From Bacteroidales bacterium (GTDB taxonomy: Bacteria; Bacteroidota; Bacteroidia; Bacteroidales; P3), in NCBI GenBank assembly GCA_017507285.1, contig JAFWBF010000041.1, positions 1 through 5,574 on the forward strand: DNA of 5,574 nt, in the 5' to 3' direction. A model generated the notes under the pieces. It searched no databases and was not told the origin of the DNA. It saw only the letters and a program-made list of their open reading frames with translations. The position numbers and the translations under genes are program-made. How positions within the stretch are numbered: the stretch's first letter is position 1; every line of letters starts with the position of its first letter. Below are positions 1 through 4,756 of this stretch, in pieces.

Positions 1-211
1 CGGCATATACGCCATCAAAACCTAGGGTGTCGTATCCAAACTCCACAGTTTGCGGAGTCCACGAGGCTACATCCTCGAAAGTGTAGCTCAGCTCGGGTTG
101 TTCTACCGGTGGGGTTGTAGGGTTGTTTTCGTCGTCGTCGGGTGTGCACGAAGTAAGTGCCACAAGGCTTGCCGTTAGGGCAAAAGCAAAAAGTTTGAAT
201 GTTTTTCTCAT
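1..211 (-). CDS. Lipoprotein, N-terminal part (runs off left edge)
   Basis: Reading the minus strand from an ATG at 209-211 gives 70 residues before the window ends, so the C-terminal part is missing. The N-terminus is a lipoprotein signal peptide: MRKTFK is the basic n-region, a hydrophobic stretch of about 14 residues follows, and the lipobox LTSC places the lipidated cysteine at residue 22. The mature protein begins C-T-P-D-D-D-E-N-N, then a Pro/Thr-rich linker (residues 31-39), then what looks like the start of a folded domain (from about LSYTFEDVASW). In Bacteroidetes, an acidic run just behind the lipidated cysteine is known as a lipoprotein export signal to the outer surface of the outer membrane. 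By inference this protein is therefore surface exposed. The function of the folded part cannot be assigned from 30 residues. No TAnnTTTG promoter element is seen directly upstream. The gene lies about 280 bp downstream of the RNase H gene on the same strand, with a strong terminator between them, so it is probably transcribed separately. Confidence 0.85.
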   Translation of the reverse strand, partial: MRKTFKLFAFALTASLVALTSCTPDDDENNPTTPPVEQPELSYTFEDVASWTPQTVEFGYDTLGFDGVYA

Positions 212-421
212 TTTGTTATGTGTTATTATTTTGTTGTAAGTATTAGTTTTTAATTTTTCCAACGAAAACCCTGCCTTGTGAGAGGCAGGGAATTAAAATT
301 ATATGAGCTTGTTTATCTGTTTTCGAGTCTGCTATACCTATAAAACTTCCTTTATTCGTTCCTTTCTCATCGTTCTTCGCATATAAGTCGCTTGGGAGTG
401 GCTTTTTATTACAGCCAACAA
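212..421 (-). other. Upstream (leader) region of the lipoprotein gene
   Basis: This 210-bp stretch lies between the RNase H terminator and the lipoprotein ATG. It is AT-rich and I find no credible gene or tRNA in it. Two hairpins can be read on the minus strand: a small one with TGGCT/AGCCA arms (399-403 with 413-417) and a stronger 8-bp one at 269-290. It may be a 5' untranslated leader. I cannot match it to a known riboswitch class, and no clear promoter box is visible within it. Confidence 0.35.
262..290 (-). terminator. Hairpin in lipoprotein leader (terminator- or attenuator-like)
   Basis: A perfect 8-bp GC-rich stem, CCCTGCCT at 269-276 with AGGCAGGG at 283-290, encloses a 6-nt loop. 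On the minus strand it is followed by TTTTCGTT, a short and interrupted U-tract. It lies about 58 bp before the lipoprotein start codon. It could be a leader attenuator, a weak second terminator behind the RNase H unit, or a structure that stabilises the mRNA. The stem is certain from the sequence; its role is not. Confidence 0.45.
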
Positions 422-458
422 CAAAAAAAAAGTGCAATATATTTTTTATATTGCACTT
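422..458 (-). terminator. Rho-independent terminator of the RNase H gene
   Basis: A perfect 12-bp stem (430-441 with 447-458, core GTGCAATATA/TATATTGCAC) has a 5-nt T loop. On the minus strand it is followed by an unbroken run of nine T residues (A on the plus strand, 423-431). It lies 35 bp past the RNase H stop codon and so ends that transcript before the lipoprotein gene. Confidence 0.85.
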
Positions 459-492
459 GTTCAAACTATTACAAATGGTATTTTTTTGTTTT

Positions 493-1113
493 TTACTTCT
501 TTCGATTGAAGTCGGCAGGTATTTCGCCCCAGTTTTCGGTGTCCCACTTCAGTATTTCGGTAGTATAGGTGTTGTTTTGCAACCACGCCTCGGCACGTTC
601 CACAAAGCAGAACAGTTCTTCGGTTTCGGCGGTTCGGGCAAGTTTGGTCTTGCACTTCTTTTGTTTTACCCACGCTATGGCATTTACAGAGTCGGAATAA
701 ATTGGTTGGGTCAAACCATGTTTTTTCATATACGATAGGCCGTGTACCAAAGCCAAAAACTCGCCAATATTATTGGTTCCCAACGGAAACTTCCGGTGGA
801 ATATACGTTCTTTGTCGAAGGTGCGAACACCCTGGTATTCCATTACCCCCGGATTTCCACTGCAAGCGGCATCGACCGATAGGCTGTTGAGAACAACTTC
901 GGCCGACGGCTTGTTGTTTACGACTTTGTCCTTGGCCGAAACATACGACCAATAGTTTCCTTTCAAGGCTGTCTCGGCTTCGATGCGGCTGTCGAAGGCT
1001 TTGTACAATGCTCCCGCCACACCTTTTATTTGTTCCTGACAGTCGTCCCAAGAGTCGAACACTCCCGTGGTTTTGCCCTTCCACACAGTATAATATTTCT
1101 GCTTCTTTGCCAT
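493..1113 (-). CDS. rnhA: Ribonuclease H (RNase HI fold) with N-terminal viroplasmin/hybrid-binding domain
   Basis: This 206-residue protein cleaves the RNA strand of RNA-DNA hybrids (R-loops, primer remnants) in the cytoplasm. Residues about 7-45 (YYTVWKGKTTGVFDSWDDC... to the YKAFDS motif) form the small hybrid-binding domain shared by eukaryotic RNase H1 and caulimovirus viroplasmin. The catalytic domain starts near residue 75. It shows all four acidic catalytic positions: D81 in SVDAACSGNPG, E118 in NNIGEFLALVHGL, D141 in YSDSVNAIAWVK, and D201 in WGEIPADFNRKK. The start at 1113 (MAKKQKYY) is preferred over an upstream in-frame ATG at 1179. The extra 22 residues precede the conserved domain, and the likely promoter -7 element (1147-1154) lies inside them. 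The gene stands alone, divergent from the hydrolase gene, and is closed by a strong terminator. The symbol rnhA is used by domain homology; E. coli RnhA lacks the N-terminal domain. Confidence 0.93.
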   Translation of the reverse strand: MAKKQKYYTVWKGKTTGVFDSWDDCQEQIKGVAGALYKAFDSRIEAETALKGNYWSYVSAKDKVVNNKPSAEVVLNSLSVDAACSGNPGVMEYQGVRTFDKERIFHRKFPLGTNNIGEFLALVHGLSYMKKHGLTQPIYSDSVNAIAWVKQKKCKTKLARTAETEELFCFVERAEAWLQNNTYTTEILKWDTENWGEIPADFNRKK

Positions 1114-1146
1114 TTTCGGTATGTTTATAATATTTTTTAGAACTTG

Positions 1147-1180
1147 CAAAATTACTACTTTTTGCCGAAATATTGCCAAA
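1147..1180 (-). promoter_or_regulatory. Probable promoter of the RNase H gene
   Basis: On the minus strand TAATTTTG (1154-1147) matches the Bacteroidetes -7 consensus TAnnTTTG exactly. A TTTG at 1180-1177 is a possible -33 element, but its spacing of 22 bp is slightly long. Transcription would begin near 1140, giving a leader of roughly 27 nt before the ATG at 1113. This agrees with the shorter start chosen for the gene. Confidence 0.5.
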
Positions 1181-1276
1181 AATGCTTCCTATTTTACAAA
1201 CCGAAGACTAAACTGCGGCATATTGCGTTACTTCCGCATATATATTATATAACGTAAATAAAAAAACAACGACAAG

Positions 1277-1918
1277 ATGATAAAGATAAAGCAATTTGTA
1301 TTTAACCACTTCGACGAGAACACATATATAGTTTGGGACGAAAGTAAAGAATGTGCCATTATAGATCCCGGAATGAACAGCGATGCCGAAAACAAGAAGC
1401 TATCCGGCTTTATTGCCGACAACCAACTTGTACCCAAAAAGGTGTTGCTTACCCACGCACACATCGACCATGTGGCCGGACTACGCTACGTTTGTGAAAC
1501 ATACGGGCTGCCCGTAACTATGCACGCCGATGGTCAAGCTTTTCTAGGGCAAGCCGAAGCCTACGGTTCGGCCATGGGCTTTGGAACCAAGGATATGAGC
1601 GACCTCAAGACCGAATATATCACCGACAACGCCACTATCAATTTTGGCAGCTCCGCCCTCAAAGCACTATATGTGCCCGGACATGCAGCAGGCAGCATGG
1701 CTTTTGTGGCTGACAGCCCCAAGGTGGTATTTACAGGCGATGTACTGTTCCGCCAAAGCATAGGACGCACCGACCTACCTACCGGCGACTACGATATACT
1801 GATGAAAATGCTCAATACCAAGGTACTTGTGCTCGACAACGACTGCGAAGTATTGCCCGGCCACGGCCCAAACACCACTATAGGCGACGAAAAAAACTTC
1901 AACCCCTTTTTGATGTAA
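1277..1918 (+). CDS. MBL-fold metallo-hydrolase, glyoxalase II / YcbL type
   Basis: This 213-residue cytoplasmic metallo-beta-lactamase-fold enzyme belongs to the hydroxyacylglutathione-hydrolase-like group. The metal ligands are all visible: the THAHIDH motif (H60, H62, D64, H65), H136 in VPGHAAGS, D155 in FTGDVLF, and H196 in LPGHGPNT. The segment GRTDLPTGDYD (163-173) is typical of the short YcbL/ETHE1-like proteins. The length fits that group (E. coli YcbL is about 215 residues) and is shorter than classical GloB, which carries a C-terminal glutathione-binding helical region. The family hydrolyses thioesters such as S-lactoylglutathione. Most Bacteroidetes lack glutathione, so the real substrate is uncertain and I do not assign gloB. 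The ATG at 1277 leads straight into the first beta strand. No clear TAnnTTTG box is seen in the 1181-1276 gap. The gene is divergent from the RNase H gene and ends in its own terminator. Confidence 0.92.
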   Translation: MIKIKQFVFNHFDENTYIVWDESKECAIIDPGMNSDAENKKLSGFIADNQLVPKKVLLTHAHIDHVAGLRYVCETYGLPVTMHADGQAFLGQAEAYGSAMGFGTKDMSDLKTEYITDNATINFGSSALKALYVPGHAAGSMAFVADSPKVVFTGDVLFRQSIGRTDLPTGDYDILMKMLNTKVLVLDNDCEVLPGHGPNTTIGDEKNFNPFLM

Positions 1919-1937
1919 ATATATATACGTAACATAC

Positions 1938-1985
1938 AAAAAATATTTGCAGATAATACCGCAAATCGTCTGCAAATATTTTTTT
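1938..1985 (+). terminator. Rho-independent terminator of the MBL hydrolase gene
   Basis: A 16-bp stem pairs 1938-1953 with 1969-1984 (core ATTTGCAGA/TCTGCAAAT) around a 15-nt loop. The right arm runs into a T-tract ending at 1985. It starts 20 bp after the stop codon. The flanking A and T runs would also let it work weakly on the other strand, but no gene approaches from there. Confidence 0.82.
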
Positions 1986-2017
1986 GAGGTTGCCTAATGA
2001 TATTTTTTGTATATTTG
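1983..2017 (+). promoter_or_regulatory. Probable promoter of folC
   Basis: TATATTTG at 2010-2017 matches the Bacteroidetes -7 consensus TAnnTTTG. Possible -33 elements are TTG at 1990-1992 (17-bp spacer) or TTTG at 1983-1986 (23-bp spacer, overlapping the preceding terminator's T-run). Transcription would start near 2024, leaving an A-rich leader of about 76 nt without a Shine-Dalgarno sequence, as is common in this phylum. Confidence 0.6.
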
Positions 2018-2099
2018 CAGTTTATTTTTAATACAACTGAAAAAATATAAACGACTACAAAACAAACAAAAAGACTCTACAAAGCAAAAAAGAACTACT

Positions 2100-3431
2100 A
2101 TGATTTATCAAGATGTATTAGAGTATTTATATAATAGTTTGCCCATGTACCAACGTATAGGCAAGGCCGCTTACAAGGAAGACATCACCAATACCGTAAA
2201 ACTGATGGCGGCATTGAACAACCCCGAACGGAAGATAAAAACCATACACGTTGCCGGAACCAACGGTAAAGGCTCTGTTTCGCACTTCTTGGCATCAACA
2301 TTGCAAAACTCTGGTTATAAAGTAGGTTTGTATACCTCGCCACATCTTGTTGACTTCAGAGAAAGAATCCGTATCAACGGGATAATGGTTTCCGAAGAGT
2401 ATGTGGTAGAATTTGTAAACACCCATAAATCGCTTTTCGACGAGGTGAAACCATCATTCTTCGAGATGACAGTGGCTATGGCCTTCAGCTATTTTGCCGA
2501 ACAACAGGTTGATATTGCAGTAATAGAAGTAGGTATGGGCGGAAGGCTGGACTCTACCAATGTGATAAAGCCTATACTATCAATAATAACCAATATCGGA
2601 TTGGATCACACCCAATATCTTGGCTCAACATTGCCTGCTATTGCCAAAGAAAAGGCAGGAATAATCAAAAACAACGTCCCTGTAATTATTGGCGAGTCGC
2701 AAAGCGAAATAGAATACGTATTCCTAAACAAAGCAAAGGAAATGGAATCCAAAATATACTTTGCCGATAGAAATTTTGACGTACAACCATTGGAAGACAG
2801 CCGAGACGATTACATGCATGCGCTGATAAAAAAAGGTGAGGACTACTATTCAGAAGTGAAAACTCCGCTTGCAGGAAGCTATCAGATAAAGAATCTTGCT
2901 ACTGTGGCACAAGCTGTTGATATACTAAGGGATAAAGGATATCAAATCTCCGATACATCATTCAAAATAGGCATCGAAAGTGTAATTATCGACACCGGTT
3001 TACACGGACGTTGGGAAGTGGTATCAACTTCGCCTACCATCATTTGCGAAACTGCCCACAACGAAGACGGAATAAAGAACCTGATGACAAAACTAAACAG
3101 CATGGATTATTGTGCTTTACACATTGTGTATGGTTGCGTCAACGACAAAGATTACGAAAAGATCCTTATGATGCTCCCAACCAAGGCAAAATATTATTTC
3201 TGTACGCCATCGGTACCCCGTGGTTTGGACGTAAATATTTTGCACAACTCGGCATTGTCAATAGGGCTCGACGGCGAACGATATTCCAGTCCCGCACAGG
3301 CATTAGAAACAGCCAAGTATGCAGCCAAATGGGGCGATGTAATTATAGTAACAGGAAGTATATTTCTCGTAGCCGACGTGTTGAACATAATTAAGGAAAT
3401 GGAAGAAAATGAACAAAACGAGATACAATAA
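2100..3431 (+). CDS. folC: Bifunctional dihydrofolate synthase / folylpolyglutamate synthase
   Basis: This 443-residue Mur-ligase-superfamily enzyme joins glutamate to dihydropteroate, and further glutamates to folates, using ATP. This makes folate and retains it in the cytoplasm. The P-loop AGTNGKGS lies at residues 52-59. It is followed by the family segments LYTSPHLVDFRERIRING (78-94), FFEMTVAMAF (120-129), DIAVIEVGMGGRLDSTN (138-154, metal/ATP site), and TNIGLDHTQYLG with KEKAGIIK (165-190). The C-terminal domain begins near LHGRWEVV (301-308) and has ETAHNEDGI (317-325), where the family usually shows D-x-A/G-H-N, so residue 317 is a conservative D-to-E change. The length is normal. The start is the ATG at 2100 (MIYQDVLEYLYNSLPMY), which matches typical FolC N-termini. 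The longer in-frame reading from a TTG at 2007 would overlap the promoter box and add a non-conserved Lys-rich stretch. The gene is monocistronic and converges on the SIMPL gene. Confidence 0.96.
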   Translation: MIYQDVLEYLYNSLPMYQRIGKAAYKEDITNTVKLMAALNNPERKIKTIHVAGTNGKGSVSHFLASTLQNSGYKVGLYTSPHLVDFRERIRINGIMVSEEYVVEFVNTHKSLFDEVKPSFFEMTVAMAFSYFAEQQVDIAVIEVGMGGRLDSTNVIKPILSIITNIGLDHTQYLGSTLPAIAKEKAGIIKNNVPVIIGESQSEIEYVFLNKAKEMESKIYFADRNFDVQPLEDSRDDYMHALIKKGEDYYSEVKTPLAGSYQIKNLATVAQAVDILRDKGYQISDTSFKIGIESVIIDTGLHGRWEVVSTSPTIICETAHNEDGIKNLMTKLNSMDYCALHIVYGCVNDKDYEKILMMLPTKAKYYFCTPSVPRGLDVNILHNSALSIGLDGERYSSPAQALETAKYAAKWGDVIIVTGSIFLVADVLNIIKEMEENEQNEIQ

Positions 3432-3474
3432 AGAAATAGGTGTTTGAGCAAAAGTTCAAACACCTATTTCTTTT
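3430..3474. terminator. Bidirectional terminator shared by folC and the SIMPL gene
   Basis: A perfect 18-bp stem (3430-3447 with 3456-3473, core AAATAGGTGTTTGA) closes an 8-nt loop. The left arm begins inside the folC stop codon. On the plus strand it is followed by T then ACAAAT; on the minus strand it is followed by TATTGTATC. The U-tracts lie mostly within the stem ends. Its place between two convergent stop codons (3431 and 3496) supports use from both sides. Confidence 0.82.
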
Positions 3475-3495
3475 ACAAATAACACTCTTACCTAA

Positions 3496-4209
3496 TTATT
3501 TCAAATAATATTCCACGGTTGTTACCACTCTTACCTTTTTTATTTGAGGGGTGTTCTCGTCCAAATTTTCTACTTCAAAATATCCTTGAGAAGCTGTACG
3601 CATTTTTCCAATTCTGCTACGGCTGTTTTTGGCAAATTCATCGGCAGCGTTACGGGCATTTTCCAAACTTTCGGCTATCATCGATGGTTTTATCTCGTTC
3701 AATCCATTATATTCATAGGAATTGTATATACTTACGATAACATCTTCCTTAATAAGCTCGCTTTCTATCTTGCTTTTCACCTCTTCCACCTCTTCCACAT
3801 TCGAAGTAAAAACATTTATACGCTGGTCGGCAGCATAGCGGTAGCGTATTTTATCATCGGAGTTGTAGTAATAGTTGCCATAGCGGTCGGTATAATCGGC
3901 CATGCTGTATTTGATTTCTTCGTTGGTGAAACCCGATTTTTTGAGTATTCCTATTATCTTATTATTCACCTCTTCCACCGAATTTCGCAAGACCATGAAA
4001 TCATTATCCTGAAGGCCATAGCTTATACGCATTACCACCCGGTCTGCAGGAACTTCTCGCTCGCAAAGACCTCGAACCTTCACCGTATCGTCGTACGACT
4101 TAAACTTTTTTACGGTACGCACCATCATCATTCCCAACACAAGAGACGACAACACCATGCATACTCCCAAAATAAAAACTTTCTTAACTGTTAGCATATT
4201 TGTACTCAT
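3496..4209 (-). CDS. Membrane-anchored SIMPL-domain (DUF541, YggE-like) protein
   Basis: This 237-residue protein has a short N-terminal tail, one hydrophobic segment (about residues 11-30) followed by basic residues (R31, K34, K35, K37), and a SIMPL domain filling the rest. Family features include the opening strand DTVKVRGLCEREVPADRVVMRIS (41-63), the pattern of 'N-x-K-I-I-G-I-L-K-K-S-G-F-T-N-E-E-I' (83-99) and the late helix with KPSMIAESLENARNAADEFA (174-193). After that helix come the typical GKMRTASQGYFEV strand (201-213) and a final VRVVTTVEYYL. The hydrophobic segment suggests a signal anchor with the domain in the periplasm. C17 lies in LGVC, but Val just before it argues against a lipobox. 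The molecular role of the family is poorly defined (E. coli YggE is linked to oxidative stress). The start at 4209 is the outermost ATG; the ATG at 4197 is an alternative. It is transcribed alone, convergent with folC and divergent from mutS. Confidence 0.85.
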   Translation of the reverse strand: MSTNMLTVKKVFILGVCMVLSSLVLGMMMVRTVKKFKSYDDTVKVRGLCEREVPADRVVMRISYGLQDNDFMVLRNSVEEVNNKIIGILKKSGFTNEEIKYSMADYTDRYGNYYYNSDDKIRYRYAADQRINVFTSNVEEVEEVKSKIESELIKEDVIVSIYNSYEYNGLNEIKPSMIAESLENARNAADEFAKNSRSRIGKMRTASQGYFEVENLDENTPQIKKVRVVTTVEYYLK

Positions 4210-4718
4210 GACATTATTATGTTTAAAAACTCTATTTTTCCGATAACGGCATTATATAAAAAATAGTATTCGCTAATTTATATTATGCCAAATAGTTTTT
4301 AAGCCTTCGCCCAATGTCGCCAACTCCCCTACCCCATGCCGACAATACTACATCGTGATGTAGATAAATTTTCTTCACGATCAAAATTCATCTGCATCAC
4401 GATGTATTTTCGAGAACGTTAGGCAGATTTATTTTCCCCCTCCCTATAAACCACAAGATATGCACAGAATATTTCCAGCAAATCGGGCAGATGAATTAGC
4501 TCTTTGGGCAGAAACACAAACATTGGCCAACAAAAAAAATAACACCCTATCATGAAATATTTGACAATATATCATCAATCAATTTACACCCTATAAGAAA
4601 ACCAAAGACAATAGATCATAAAAACTTATCAAACCACAAAGCACAACAATTCAGCATAATACAATTATTTGTGTAAACGTATCAATCATAACTCCAACGC
4701 ACAATGACAAAAAAGAAG
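4210..4718. other. Long intergenic region between the SIMPL gene and mutS
   Basis: About 500 bp without a supportable gene. Each half contains only ORFs of about 30 codons with no recognisable features. The stretch 4349-4406 carries a long inverted repeat, and a C/G-richer part (4411-4530) carries recurring GGCAGA and CAGATnnATT motifs. The part from 4531 to 4718 is A-rich and has a 9-bp direct repeat ACACCCTAT at 4542-4550 and 4586-4594. I found no exact TAnnTTTG box for the SIMPL gene on the minus strand, so its promoter is not located. Confidence 0.5.
4349..4406. repeat. 24-bp near-perfect inverted repeat with palindromic ends
   Basis: The arms 4349-4372 and 4383-4406 pair at 22 of 24 positions (mismatches at 4361/4394, which would be a wobble pair in RNA, and 4366/4389) around a 10-nt centre. 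The outermost 12 bp, TACATCGTGATG and CATCACGATGTA, pair perfectly. A TTTT follows at 4407-4410, so on the plus strand it resembles a terminator, although no plus-strand gene is seen upstream. Possible roles are a paired operator, a small-RNA 3' end or a miniature repeat element. Confidence 0.75.
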
Positions 4719-4726
4719 TATCTTTG
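4719..4726 (+). promoter_or_regulatory. Probable -7 promoter element of mutS
   Basis: TATCTTTG matches TAnnTTTG exactly and lies 30 bp before the TTG start codon. No good TTTG is found at the expected -33 distance (around 4695-4700). Transcription would begin near 4733, giving a leader of about 24 nt. That leader contains the perfect 12-bp palindrome GTTTATATAAAC at 4732-4743. Confidence 0.5.
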
Positions 4727-4756
4727 CAAACGTTTATATAAACAAATCTAATTACT

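Noticed and set aside
300..421. Possible tRNA or known riboswitch in the lipoprotein leader
   Set aside because: No T-loop GGTTCGAATCC-type sequence, no CCA-proximal acceptor stem, and no conserved core of the TPP, cobalamin or SAM classes could be found.
243..464. 73-codon minus-strand ORF whose N-terminus resembles a lipoprotein signal (lipobox-like VVGC at residue 18)
   Set aside because: Its first 15 or so codons are the RNase H terminator stem and T-tract read as protein, and its 3' part runs through the leader hairpin. The hydrophobic FFF comes from the T-run. No conserved domain is recognisable.
451..1084. Several ORFs of 60-104 codons on both strands inside the RNase H gene
   Set aside because: All overlap the RNase H frame, whose four catalytic acidic residues are intact; none shows a recognisable motif.
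1213..1240. TGCGG...CCGCA inverted repeat before the MBL hydrolase gene
   Set aside because: Only five pairs around a 15-nt loop, which is weak and likely to arise by chance; it was not called as an operator.
3544..4194. 216-codon plus-strand ORF opposite the SIMPL gene
   Set aside because: It lies entirely antisense to a gene with clear SIMPL-domain features, its His/Tyr/Ile-rich composition is that of a shadow reading, and it lacks a promoter.
4422..4512. Three GGCAGA copies (4422, 4486, 4507) as a possible CRISPR-like or iteron array
   Set aside because: The unit is only 6-7 bp and the spacing is irregular (64 and 21 bp), so this fits neither a CRISPR array nor an iteron origin.
4419..4523. 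34-residue minus-strand ORF (MFVFLPKELIHLPDLL...) in the long intergenic gap
   Set aside because: It looks faintly protein-like, but it has no promoter box, no recognised family and is short enough to arise by chance. It overlaps the repeated CAGATnnATT and GGCAGA motifs, which explain the recurring LPD/LPN-like readings.
4460..4555. 31-residue plus-strand ORF starting MHRIFPANRADELALW
   Set aside because: No start signal, no family, and it shares DNA with the opposite-strand ORF just described. Nothing distinguishes it from a chance ORF.
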